From Streptomyces sp. ISL-36 (GTDB taxonomy: Bacteria; Actinomycetota; Actinomycetes; Streptomycetales; Streptomycetaceae): DNA of 64,000 nt. Shown piece by piece: positions 34,781 to 43,098 of this stretch. Location of the stretch: NCBI RefSeq assembly GCF_018614205.1, contig NZ_JAGGOS010000047.1, positions 1 through 64,000 of the forward strand. Direction: 5' to 3'. A model generated the notes under the pieces. That model saw nothing but the letters and a program-made list of their open reading frames with translations. It was not told the origin of the DNA and did not search any database. How positions within the stretch are numbered: the stretch's first letter is position 1; the number at the start of each line of letters is the position of its first letter. A program made the position numbers and the translations under genes.

Positions 34781-35692
34781 TCACGGTTCAGCCCGCTCTC
34801 CCTGGGTCGTCGAGAGCTGTACCAGCGGCCGGCCCACGATCGCACTGGAGAGGGAGCGGAGCCACGGGGCTATTGGGTCTCGGGCTCGGAGCGTGGCGAT
34901 GAGCATCCCCGGAAGGAAGATCATGGCGGGGAGGTGCTTCTTTCGCTGCAGCGCGGATTCCACTCTGTGCCCGGAAGCGAGTACGCGGAAATGCTGGGAG
35001 ATCCCCCTGAGCTGGCGAGTGGTCGCCCAGGTGGGAGGGTTCCCATCCATCATGCGGAGCCGATCCGAGAGTCCCAGACACACCTCGGCCCGATAATCCT
35101 GCGACAGGCCGGGCGTACTTCGGTCGGTCATGCTGTGCGAGTGGACCCGATAGAAGGTCAACGGGTCCTGGAGGACGGCACCGCGGCCAGCCTCGCGCAG
35201 CGCGTGGAAGAAGATCTCGTTGGTCACCGGCAGGAGGCTGAGGGCAGCCTCGCGATGGACCACCAACGTGCTCGTGTTTCCGCCCGGGTGTGGGCCTTTC
35301 AGCTTGGGGTTTCCGTTGGAGTCGACGACGTTCTCCCAGTGCTCGATGAACAGCGTTTCACCCGTCATCGCCTCGGCGCATGTACGGAGCTTCGATGGGT
35401 GGAACCAGTCATCGGCGTCGAGCGGAGCCACCCAGTCGCCTGTGCTGAGGAGAAAGGCGTCGGTCAAGGTTTGGCCGAAACCTTGCTGGCTCCTCCGGAT
35501 GACCTTGACGTTCTTTTCGTGGCGACGGCATACCTCCTCAGTTTTGTCGTTGGATCCGTCGTCGATGACGATGATTTCGTGAAGGACGAAGTTTCCAGGC
35601 TCCTGTTCCAGACAGCTTGTTATGGCCTGGTCGAGATATCGGCCGTAGTTGTGGCACAGGATCACGCACGAAATACGCGGAATGGCGCTCAC
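34781..35692 (-). CDS. Family 2 glycosyltransferase (GT-A)
   Basis: 303 residues. The N-terminus SAIPRISCVILCHNYGRYLD and HEIIVIDDGSNDKTEEVCRR bind the nucleotide-sugar, and APLDADDWFHPSKL is the DxD metal motif. No membrane helix is apparent. It overlaps the preceding glycosyltransferase stop by four bases (ATGA) and precedes tyrS by 97 bases. Sugar donor and acceptor are not deducible; within this operon it likely decorates the pathway product. Confidence 0.85.
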   Translation of the reverse strand: MSAIPRISCVILCHNYGRYLDQAITSCLEQEPGNFVLHEIIVIDDGSNDKTEEVCRRHEKNVKVIRRSQQGFGQTLTDAFLLSTGDWVAPLDADDWFHPSKLRTCAEAMTGETLFIEHWENVVDSNGNPKLKGPHPGGNTSTLVVHREAALSLLPVTNEIFFHALREAGRGAVLQDPLTFYRVHSHSMTDRSTPGLSQDYRAEVCLGLSDRLRMMDGNPPTWATTRQLRGISQHFRVLASGHRVESALQRKKHLPAMIFLPGMLIATLRARDPIAPWLRSLSSAIVGRPLVQLSTTQGERAEP

Positions 35693-36780
35693 CGGTCACC
35701 CCCGTACACGCGGGCGTAGTCGTCCAGGATCGTCCTGTGTTCCTGGGTCCTGTAGTCGAGGAACTCGCGGTCGAGGCGGCGGGGCCTGGAGCCGAGCCGT
35801 GCTGCCGCGTTCTCCAGCGCGGTCAGGAACTTCTCTCCGAAGAGGTTGGGATGCCCCTGCGACCAATCGAACCATTCGGGTTCCTCGACGAATCCCTTGT
35901 GCCGCTCGTACTGCTCGGGCAAGTGCCCTGTGAGGGAGCAGACCGGAAGCAGGTTCAGGTCGAAGGCCAGTTCCAGCTGCCCGGAGTGACTCCCCCAGAG
36001 GTACGGCAGCAGCAGGGAGTCCGAAGCCAGCCCGGCTCTGACCACTTCGTCGTCCGTGGGATACGGGCGCATGGTGAGGCGGATACGCGGATCGTGCCGG
36101 GCCGTCTCCAGGAGCAGCGGGGCGCGGCCGGCGTCAGCGAAGTCCGCAGGGCTGAGCGCGCGCAGGAGGACGTGGAGCGTGCTGTGGGGATCCGTGATCC
36201 CCAGGCTCCAGTTGGCCATGGTGGACAACTGGTCCCGGCTGGCCCGGGAGGCACCGAACATGAGGTACCTGGTCCCCGGGCCCCTCGCCTCGCGCTCCAG
36301 GTCAGCCAGCGACTCCGGGGCAGCGACGTATCCGTGGGGGATGACCGTTGCAGGGACCCGCTCGCCGAGGACCTCCGTCAGCTTCGTGACGGATCCCTCA
36401 GTGAGACAGACCCAGCTGACCTCTGCAGATCGGAGCAGCCGCAGCCGCTCGACGAAGCCTTCGGCGTTGCCGACCATGGGCCGGGTGTCATGGGCGGTGA
36501 AGACCACGTTGACCCCGTAGCCCAGGCACGCGTCCAGCAGGCGCTCCAGGGTGGCGATGTCCTCGAAGTCGATGTGGTGCAGGTGCAGGACGTCGAGCCA
36601 CGTGAGAGGGCCGTGTTCGAGGAGCCATGCGGCGCTGACCGCCTCTGGCACAGTCTCGCCCGTGGGAATCTCCGTCCCGTTCAGGATGTGGAAGTCAGGG
36701 CTCTGGAGCTTCCACGCGTACGGGGTACGAGCCGGCAGGTGAACGACACGCAGGCCCCTGGACCGGGGAACCGCCGTCAC
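35689..36780 (-). CDS. GT-B family glycosyltransferase
   Basis: 363 residues from GTG 36780, which overlaps the methyltransferase stop (GTGA). The N-terminal half (RVVHLPARTPYAWKLQSP, LDVLHLHHIDFEDIATLERL, VVFTAHDTRPMV) and ATVIPHGYVAAP fit family 4-type GT-B enzymes. The C-terminal donor-binding half is less typical (LLPYLWGSHSGQLELAFDL, where the E/DxGxxxE-like segment is SGQLELA). No signal peptide. It works in the same operon as the GT2 enzyme, suggesting two sugar additions or a disaccharide. Confidence 0.75.
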   Translation of the reverse strand: MTAVPRSRGLRVVHLPARTPYAWKLQSPDFHILNGTEIPTGETVPEAVSAAWLLEHGPLTWLDVLHLHHIDFEDIATLERLLDACLGYGVNVVFTAHDTRPMVGNAEGFVERLRLLRSAEVSWVCLTEGSVTKLTEVLGERVPATVIPHGYVAAPESLADLEREARGPGTRYLMFGASRASRDQLSTMANWSLGITDPHSTLHVLLRALSPADFADAGRAPLLLETARHDPRIRLTMRPYPTDDEVVRAGLASDSLLLPYLWGSHSGQLELAFDLNLLPVCSLTGHLPEQYERHKGFVEEPEWFDWSQGHPNLFGEKFLTALENAAARLGSRPRRLDREFLDYRTQEHRTILDDYARVYGGDR

Positions 36781-37541
36781 TGCTCTCCCACCTCCGTCCC
36801 TCCCACGCCGACGAGGAGCAGCTGGGTGGACAGACCGTTGGAGGCGTCGTCGCTTCGGGTGAGGCCCGCGTAGTGGATCTCGAATCCGGATTCCCGCAGC
36901 AGCGCCTGGAACTCGTCGCTTGCCCACTCCCGCACATGGCTGGGGTTGCGCGGCGGTCCAGGGGTGTCGTAGCCGCTGCGGCACTCACGGGCCGGTGTCG
37001 ACAGGACGGCAGCAGCGCTGCCCTCCCGCAGCAGGGCCAGGATGAGGGACAGGGCCGGGGCCGGGTCCACCAGGTGCTCGATCACGTCGGAGCAGATCAC
37101 CACCGACCGGCGAACGAGGTCCGGGTCGAGCGGCAGCCGCTCTGCCGATTCGAGGTCCGCCTCCACCCACTGTCCGAAGGGGTGGTTGTCGTGGCACCAG
37201 CGCAGGTTGTCCCCGAAGTCCACGCCGACGAAGGTCCAGTCGGGGTGCGCGACGGCGAGCGAGGCCAACTTGCCCGCCTGCCCGCAGCCGATGTCGATCA
37301 CGACGTCACGGCCGAGCTCCTTGGCCCGCTCGGCGGCGTAGGGGTACACGTCGGGCTGCCAGGTGACGGTGTCGTCCGTCTCGTCAAGGAAGTACTCGAC
37401 CTCGCTCCGGCTGCGGTAGCCGCGGCGAATGAAGAAGGTCTCGGGGCCGCCTATCGGCTGCGAGGACTCGGAGAGGGCCGGGAGCTGCGGGGCATCGGGG
37501 CCGGTCAGGGGCTGTGATGTGGTCGTGGTGTCCGCGTGCAC
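36777..37541 (-). CDS. Class I SAM-dependent methyltransferase
   Basis: 254 residues from GTG 37541, chosen because AAGGAG sits 7 bases upstream; an ATG further upstream lacks a ribosome site. The fold shows VVIDIGCGQAGKLASLAVAH (motif I), FVGVDFGDNLRWC, and VVICSDVIEHLVDP (motif IV region of O/N/C small-molecule methylases). A ~55-residue low-complexity leader precedes the domain. It starts the downstream half of the operon and overlaps the GT-B gene by four bases. Confidence 0.8.
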   Translation of the reverse strand: MHADTTTTSQPLTGPDAPQLPALSESSQPIGGPETFFIRRGYRSRSEVEYFLDETDDTVTWQPDVYPYAAERAKELGRDVVIDIGCGQAGKLASLAVAHPDWTFVGVDFGDNLRWCHDNHPFGQWVEADLESAERLPLDPDLVRRSVVICSDVIEHLVDPAPALSLILALLREGSAAAVLSTPARECRSGYDTPGPPRNPSHVREWASDEFQALLRESGFEIHYAGLTRSDDASNGLSTQLLLVGVGGTEVGEQ

Positions 37542-37634
37542 AGTCAGACTCCTTGCTTGCTCGGGTGTGTGGTGCGGCAGAGGGCACACGGCCTGCTACA
37601 GCCGCGAGTTCGGCGCTCCCCCGGAGGGGGCCTG

Positions 37635-38651
37635 CTACTTCGGCCAGCAGGAGAACAGCGTGATCAGGCGTTCGACGAGCTCCTCGCGGATCACACGCCA
37701 CTCCCGGTCTCCGGCGCGCCGCGCGGCGGAGGCGCGGTCGTACTCCGCCTGGCCGACCTCGGGCAGACACGCGTACATCTGGAGCAGGGCCGACCCGTCG
37801 TCGGAGGGTGCCGAGTCGGTGTCCGCCGCCAGCAGGGCCCTGATGTCCTCGGCGGGCATGGAGCCGTCGATTCCGGAGCCGGGGATGCTCTTACTCATCT
37901 TCGGCAGGCCCCCGAGGCCCGGGATCATCTTGGTGTAGATGCCGGCCAGCCGGTCTGCGGGCAGACCCCAGCGTTCCGCCCCGCGCCGGGCGAGGGCGAC
38001 GTACTTGTGCTCGTCGACGCCCAGGGACACCAGCAGGTGCCGTCCTTCGCGCAGCAGGTGCACGAAGTCAGCGGCCATCAGCAACGTGGCCTGCTTCATG
38101 CCGTAGTTGAGGTGGTCGAAGACGCCGTGGTTGCGGTAGAGGCCGGCGAGGTCCTCCTCCGCCCAGTGGAAGTCGTCGTCGTCCAGATGGCGCGAGAGCA
38201 GGAACGCTGTGGCCATGACGTCGGTCTCGCCCTCCTGCCGGCGCAGTACACCGCGCCCTGGGTCGAAGCCGAGCCCAAGCGCGAACTCCTCGTACTGGTC
38301 GGCCAGGCGGCGCACCGCGTCCAGCGGCGTGCGACGCGCGTTGTAGGAGTCGAGGTCGCCGAGCACGATCTGCACGTCGAGCCCGCACTGCTGGAGCTTG
38401 ACTGCGCGCAGCAGCTGGAACAGAGTGCCGGCGTGCGGCGGCCCGCCGAGCCCGACGCCAGTGGTGACGATCGTCGGCCGACCCGCCGAGACGGCGTCCG
38501 CGAACTCCCGCGCACCGGTGTGGCACACCCACTTCGTGTGCAGGTCGCCAGGGCTCATCCCCGCGAGGGCGAAGTCGATGGTGCCGAGGCCAAGGTGCTC
38601 GTACTGGTGCTGGTCGATGACGCTCTCGTAGTAAGCGGTGTCGAACTTCAT
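37635..38651 (-). CDS. Tryptophanyl-tRNA synthetase-like class I enzyme
   Basis: 338 residues. Two class I synthetase signatures are intact: GVGLGGPPHAGTLFQLLRAV (HIGH-like) and GLPKMSKSIPGSGI (KMSKS, archaeal/TrpRS style with following IPGSGI). It also has LVSLGVDEHKYVALARR, which resembles the amino-acid pocket helix. The length matches a minimal TrpRS catalytic domain plus a short helical C-terminus; N-terminal residues 1-60 are atypical (MKFDTAYYESVIDQHQYEHL). A free-standing, operon-embedded TrpRS paralog suggests adenylation of an amino acid for the pathway, or a resistant copy. It overlaps the radical SAM gene by four bases. Confidence 0.8.
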   Translation of the reverse strand: MKFDTAYYESVIDQHQYEHLGLGTIDFALAGMSPGDLHTKWVCHTGAREFADAVSAGRPTIVTTGVGLGGPPHAGTLFQLLRAVKLQQCGLDVQIVLGDLDSYNARRTPLDAVRRLADQYEEFALGLGFDPGRGVLRRQEGETDVMATAFLLSRHLDDDDFHWAEEDLAGLYRNHGVFDHLNYGMKQATLLMAADFVHLLREGRHLLVSLGVDEHKYVALARRGAERWGLPADRLAGIYTKMIPGLGGLPKMSKSIPGSGIDGSMPAEDIRALLAADTDSAPSDDGSALLQMYACLPEVGQAEYDRASAARRAGDREWRVIREELVERLITLFSCWPK

Positions 38652-39544
38652 GCCATCCCCTCCAACTGAGGCTGCTCTCGTATGGCGAAGGCTCGGCGGA
38701 CCAGTGGCTCGAAGCCGTCGGCCAGCAGGTCCCCGATCACGGCGTTGCGGGGCGCGGCCACGCTGCCGAGGTCCGCAGTGACCGTTCCGTCGGCGAGGAC
38801 CCAGACGCGGAACGGGTACGGGTCCTCGGGCGCCCGTGTGGGTTGGGCGAAGATCTCCACCGGGGCGACGGCACCGCGCACCCCGTCCACGGCTCGGACG
38901 AAGTCATCCCGCTCGAAGCCGTAGAGCTCCGCCTTGCCCGCGCTGGCACGGCCGATGGGCCTGTACTGGGAGATCAGCCAGTACTCGACCTCCGTGCGGT
39001 CAGCGATGCCGGCGACGAACTCCGCGAGCCGCGGCAGCTCCCGCGCGGACGCGGCCGTGGTGAACGTGTTGAAGGCGAGTCGGCGCCGGTCGGCGACGAG
39101 GAACTCGACGTTGGACCGGAACCGTTCGAAGTAGCCCTGCCCGCGGAACCAGTCGGCCGAGTCCGCCTCCGGACCATCGATGGCCAGGGAGTAGAGGGTC
39201 ACGTGGTCGCGCACCCCCGCATAACGGTCGCTCAGGAGCAGCCCGTTGGTGTGGAGATTGGTTTCGAAGCCGGCTTCCCGTGCGTGCCGGAGGGCGACCT
39301 CCAGGTGGTTGTCGTAGGGCATCACGGGGTCGCCGCCGGTGAACACGACCCGGTGGGCTTCGGACTCGGCGCGGACCTGGTCGATGACCCTCCGTACGGT
39401 GTCCGCGTCCGTCTTGACCCGGTTGCGCTCCCGGTAGCAGAACCGGCATACACCCGGTGAATTGCTGGTCGGTGCCAGGTCCCAGGCGTTGCAGTCGGTG
39501 TTGAGGACCAGGTGAACGATCGCGAGTTCGTCGTGCGTCAGCAT
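38648..39544 (-). CDS. Radical SAM enzyme with expanded CX14CX2C cluster motif
   Basis: 298 residues. Iron-sulfur ligands appear as Cys in NTDCNAWDL then VCRFCYRERN, giving C-X14-C-X2-C rather than the canonical CX3CX2C. VVFTGGDPVMPY is the GGEP-like SAM-binding motif (GGDP) and ETNLHTNGLLL a typical following strand. There is no SPASM-type C-terminal cysteine cluster (only three cysteines are visible). Expanded spacings occur in a few radical SAM branches such as Elp3. The reaction could be a C-C bond formation or epimerization in the operon's product. Start ATG 39544 overlaps the TrpD-like stop. Confidence 0.82.
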   Translation of the reverse strand: MLTHDELAIVHLVLNTDCNAWDLAPTSNSPGVCRFCYRERNRVKTDADTVRRVIDQVRAESEAHRVVFTGGDPVMPYDNHLEVALRHAREAGFETNLHTNGLLLSDRYAGVRDHVTLYSLAIDGPEADSADWFRGQGYFERFRSNVEFLVADRRRLAFNTFTTAASARELPRLAEFVAGIADRTEVEYWLISQYRPIGRASAGKAELYGFERDDFVRAVDGVRGAVAPVEIFAQPTRAPEDPYPFRVWVLADGTVTADLGSVAAPRNAVIGDLLADGFEPLVRRAFAIREQPQLEGMA

Positions 39545-40689
39545 GGGGCCTTCTCCTTGTTGCCAGGGCTGACCAGGAGGGCTGTCGGGGAGACGGGCCG
39601 CAGGAGCGAGCGGAGCTTGTCCGGGGCACCGCCGGTGAGGCGTACGAACTGCTGTAACGTGTCCAGACCCGCGCCGGCGTCGATGATCGTGAGTGCCGTG
39701 TCGATGCCGGATCGGACGGTGGGCACCGTCTCCGACATCACCATGAGCAAAGCCGCGTTGAGGGCGACCGCGTTCCGCGCCTGACTGGTGTCATGGCCTG
39801 CCAGTACGCGTATTGCCGCGGCGACGTTCTCCCGAGGGTCCTCGTGCTGGGTGACGGACATCAGGTCCTGCGGCATCGAGGACGCGCCCTTGCGTACTTC
39901 GTCGTTGAAGGTCAGGTCCTCGTCGCCGGCGTTGATGCGGCAGGCTCGCACGGTGCTTCCGGGGATCAGTTCGTCGACCTGGACCGCTTTGCCGAGGCTG
40001 GAGTTGATGACCGTCACGTCGGGCAGGCCGAGTCTGGAGAGCAGCCGGGCGGAAGCGCCGACCGCGGGGTGCGAGAGGCCGTACACGTAGGCGGGGCAGG
40101 TGACCGGGCTGAGGAGGGCGGGGAACGCCAGGCTGAGGGCGTGCACGGCCTGGAACCTGCCGCCGTAGCGACGGTCGAACTCAGGCACGCGGTTCTCGAT
40201 GGAGAAGAACCCGAAGCCGGTCTCCGCCGTGATGTCGACCATCTCCTGGTGCGGCACCGTGTCGCTCGTCGCCCCCACGAGGTCGATGAAGTCGCGGGAC
40301 CCGGTCTTCGACGACGCACTTCGCGATCCGAGCTTCGCGACGTGTGCTCCCCCTGTGGCCGCCACCAGCGCGGCGGCGGTACTGAGGTTGATCGTCTTGA
40401 AGGTCTTCTTCCCGCTGCCCGTGTAGCCGACGAACCGCATGCCCCCCGGCGGCTGGTGGAAGTCCCAGTTGCTTCGGTCCAGGGATGTCGCGGCCTGGAC
40501 AGCGGCCTCGACCTCCTCCAACCGTGGCCCCCGCAGGAGCAGTCCCGTCAGGACGCTTCCCAGCATCACGTCGCGCGTGTGGCCCTCCGGTAAGGCGAGG
40601 ATGCGCGTGATCCCGTCGTGGACGTCCTGGGGTGAAATGTCGGCAGGTGAGTTGATCTTGTGGGCCAGCAATGGCGTTGTGACCGCCAT
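39538..40689 (-). CDS. TrpD-like (anthranilate phosphoribosyltransferase/nucleoside phosphorylase superfamily) protein
   Basis: 383 residues from ATG 40689 (GGAAGGAG upstream). The pattern TINLSTAAALVAATGG, then HVAKLGSRSASSKTGSRDF follows the NxSTxxA...VxKhGnRs-ssk-Gs-D motifs of TrpD and pyrimidine phosphorylases. The PRPP loop, normally GTGGD, reads VGYTGSGKKTFKT, with extra residues, so the substrate or reaction may differ. The C-terminal half has NSSLGKAVQVDELIPG and DEDLTFNDEVRKG. It likely joins or removes a phosphoribosyl or ribosyl unit. The genes around it contain no other Trp-biosynthesis gene, arguing against housekeeping. Confidence 0.78.
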   Translation of the reverse strand: MAVTTPLLAHKINSPADISPQDVHDGITRILALPEGHTRDVMLGSVLTGLLLRGPRLEEVEAAVQAATSLDRSNWDFHQPPGGMRFVGYTGSGKKTFKTINLSTAAALVAATGGAHVAKLGSRSASSKTGSRDFIDLVGATSDTVPHQEMVDITAETGFGFFSIENRVPEFDRRYGGRFQAVHALSLAFPALLSPVTCPAYVYGLSHPAVGASARLLSRLGLPDVTVINSSLGKAVQVDELIPGSTVRACRINAGDEDLTFNDEVRKGASSMPQDLMSVTQHEDPRENVAAAIRVLAGHDTSQARNAVALNAALLMVMSETVPTVRSGIDTALTIIDAGAGLDTLQQFVRLTGGAPDKLRSLLRPVSPTALLVSPGNKEKAPC

Positions 40690-40706
40690 GGTGCGGGCTC
40701 CTTCCG

Positions 40707-41708
40707 TCACGTGTCGGATGTGAGCAGGACCTTGAAGGGGCGATGACGGGCTTCGTTGTTCAGGGCCTCCAGTCCCTGCGGCAGTTCGCCGAGGGGAAAT
40801 CGATCTCGGGTCATGAGGGCGGCCCAGTCGCCGCCCTTGGCGATGACGTCGATGGCGTCTCGGAAGTCGTCATCGCCGTCCGCGCGGCAGTACGAGAAGG
40901 AGCCGCGCAGGGTGATCGAGCGACGGAAGACATCCCGCAGGGGGACCGAGAGAACGACACGGGGCGCGTAGGCGTTCTGGACGAGAACCGTTCCCCCGTC
41001 ACGAACAGCCTTCAGCGCCTGGCGTATGGGGGCGTCGCTGTGACCAGACGCGGCGTCCACGACGGCGTCGCACGCCGGCAGCTCGGCAGAGTGGAGAGTG
41101 ATGTGCCGGTCGAGGACGTAGCGCAGTTGATGCGATCGCGAAGGTTCCCTGACCAGCATGTGCACGTCCCACCCCGCCTCTGCCGCGCAGATGGCCGTAC
41201 ACACCGCAAGGACGCCGCCCCCGATGATGCCGAGCCGCCCCATGGGCACACGTAGCCCGCAGCGGACTCCGTGCAGGGCGACCGCCATCGGATCGGCGAG
41301 GACTCCGTGCGCGGGATCGTGCAGGTGGCGAAGCGGGACGATGCTGTCGCGGGGCGCCCGTACGCAGTCGGCGAGACCTCCGGGAAGATCCCACCCGATG
41401 CGCTGGAGTCGTGGGCAGAGGTGGACATGGCCGCGGTCGCAGTAGTGGCACGAGCGGCAGGAGATTAGCGGGTCGATTGCGACCCAGTCACCCGTCTCCG
41501 TGTCGACACCGACGATCTCGTGCCCGGGGTACCACGGTTCCGGCAACTGTCCTTGCCAAGGGTGATTGAGCTTCGCGACGTCGCTTCCGCACAATCCTGA
41601 GAAGCGTGTCTCGACGAGCGTCGTGTCGCGTGCCGAGGACATGGCGACCGGAGCGGGGAGTCGGCAGAGGACTCCGTTCTCAACTGCCCACGAGTACGGG
41701 CCGGTCAT
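40707..41708 (-). CDS. Zinc-dependent medium-chain alcohol dehydrogenase
   Basis: 333 residues. GroES-like domain with SGLCGSDVAKL (catalytic zinc Cys), WYPGHEIVGVD, and a structural zinc set CRSCHYCDRGHVHLC; Rossmann domain with LGIIGGGVLAVCTAICAAE for NAD(P). It oxidizes an alcohol or polyol in the pathway; sugar-alcohol relatives are plausible. Start ATG 41708 lies within the stop of the upstream HAD gene (ATGA). The stop is followed 18 bases later by the TrpD-like start. Confidence 0.88.
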   Translation of the reverse strand: MTGPYSWAVENGVLCRLPAPVAMSSARDTTLVETRFSGLCGSDVAKLNHPWQGQLPEPWYPGHEIVGVDTETGDWVAIDPLISCRSCHYCDRGHVHLCPRLQRIGWDLPGGLADCVRAPRDSIVPLRHLHDPAHGVLADPMAVALHGVRCGLRVPMGRLGIIGGGVLAVCTAICAAEAGWDVHMLVREPSRSHQLRYVLDRHITLHSAELPACDAVVDAASGHSDAPIRQALKAVRDGGTVLVQNAYAPRVVLSVPLRDVFRRSITLRGSFSYCRADGDDDFRDAIDVIAKGGDWAALMTRDRFPLGELPQGLEALNNEARHRPFKVLLTSDT

Positions 41709-42514
41709 CGCTGCCCCCATCTGTCCAGCAAGGTGGGGAGAGCTTCCACGTCGGGTATCGCTCTGCCGGACCAAGCGGTCTCGCCGAACGCGAGGCCACT
41801 CGGCCCGCCCCGACGTTCCACGCGCACGGCACGCATGCCGGCCCGCTCTGCGCCGGCAAGCTCGTCACCGCCGCCGTCGCCGCAGTAGAGGGCCTGCTGC
41901 GGGGCGACACCGAGGTCTCGGAGGACCGTGCGGAAGAGCAGACGGTCGGGCTTCACCGCCCCCGCCCGGCAGCTGAACACGACAGCGTCGAAGTGTGGCG
42001 CGAGGTCGCTTGCGCTCCACGCTTCGGCGATGTCCGGTGACGCGTCGCTGAGGACGGCCAGCCTGGTGCCACCGCGCCGAAGCTGCTCCAGCGCCCGCAG
42101 GAGAGAGGCATCGGCCTGGAGACGGACATGGGCGAGCCGGGTCAGGAGCACTTCCAGCTCATTCACACAGGCCGCAGAGGCGTCGCAGCGGGCGACGAGG
42201 TGAACCGCCACCTCGGTGGTGGACGCCATCTGCCCGTCGTGCCTCGCCTGCCAACTGTCGGACAGCACCGACTCGGCGACCGCCGGGGACACGCGCAGTA
42301 TCGCGGCGAACTGGGCAGCGGCAGCCCTCCGCTCGACCACAATCGGGGCTGCGACGAGCGTGCCGAATAGATCGAGTATCACTGCGGTCGGGCGTGGAGC
42401 CGGAGCAGCAGAACTCCGCTGCGGTGAAGGGCCAAGCAGTACGTCGCCCACTGGATGTGTGGCGGGCGCGGACAGGCTCGTCGACATGGAGGTGCCCGTC
42501 GGCGGATAGCGCAT
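41705..42514 (-). CDS. HAD-superfamily hydrolase (phosphatase)
   Basis: 269 residues from ATG 42514. It shows VILDLFGTLVA (motif I with Leu where the second Asp normally stands), LAVLSDASPD (motif II), KPDRLLF (motif III Lys) and YCGDGGGDELAGAERAGMRAV (motif IV). The motif I change DLFGT is common in haloacid dehalogenase-like and some phosphatase members. It is the first gene of the operon, so its promoter should lie in 42515-42688. It probably dephosphorylates a sugar or ribosyl phosphate formed in the pathway. Confidence 0.82.
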   Translation of the reverse strand: MRYPPTGTSMSTSLSAPATHPVGDVLLGPSPQRSSAAPAPRPTAVILDLFGTLVAAPIVVERRAAAAQFAAILRVSPAVAESVLSDSWQARHDGQMASTTEVAVHLVARCDASAACVNELEVLLTRLAHVRLQADASLLRALEQLRRGGTRLAVLSDASPDIAEAWSASDLAPHFDAVVFSCRAGAVKPDRLLFRTVLRDLGVAPQQALYCGDGGGDELAGAERAGMRAVRVERRGGPSGLAFGETAWSGRAIPDVEALPTLLDRWGQR

Positions 42515-42688
42515 GGTGAGGCTCCATCGGTAGATCGGTGATCTCGTGCAGAACCGAACTCTCCGGCTGGCTGGGCTGCGGCCAGATGACGCCTTCTCGG
42601 GCGTCCGACAGACGAGGAAGGTGGACTTGGCTGCCACCAGGTCGAGGCCGCGCTGGGTCGCCAGGGCCCGGTGATGCCGCCGGCGCGC

Positions 42689-42886
42689 TCACAGCCGTAG
42701 CCCTGACAGCAAGCTGGCGACCGACGCCGTGACGTCCTTCACGAACGGGCCGACGGTGTGGGTCCCGGCGAGATACAGACCGAAAACCGAGCACACAACG
42801 GCGTGACCCGCCTTGAGCCCACCTCCGCGGCACAAGAAGACGATCACGATGCCGAGGAGCAGCAGGACAGCAACATCGACAGCCAC
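42689..42886 (-). CDS. Small two-helix membrane protein, element-associated family
   Basis: 65 residues from GTG 42886 (AGGGGGC upstream). Hydrophobic helix ~2-20, then GGGLKAGHAVVCSVFGLYLA and a second hydrophobic stretch. The G-x-x-K-x-G-H-A-x-x-C-x-x-F-G-x-Y-L-A pattern recurs in small membrane proteins I associate with Streptomyces integrative elements. Role unknown. It marks the boundary between the biosynthetic operon and the kinase genes. Confidence 0.75.
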   Translation of the reverse strand: MAVDVAVLLLLGIVIVFLCRGGGLKAGHAVVCSVFGLYLAGTHTVGPFVKDVTASVASLLSGLRL

Positions 42887-43098
42887 CGTGGAGCCCCCTT
42901 CGATCTCGGACGAATAGTGGAGACCGAGGCGGGTACTGGGACGACCGCGTCGGTGTGACCATGACAGCGGCTCGGAGCTGTGCGGAGTATCACAAGCCGT
43001 TCCTGAAGCTGCTCATCAGCAGCTCATGGCTGGCCGACCTGACTTTTCAACATCCGCTTACACACGGGTTCATGACAGGCAGACTTAGGCTCCGGATC

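Noticed and set aside
33100-34902. 600-codon open frame antisense to tyrS
   Set aside because: tyrS has all family motifs on the other strand; this frame has none.
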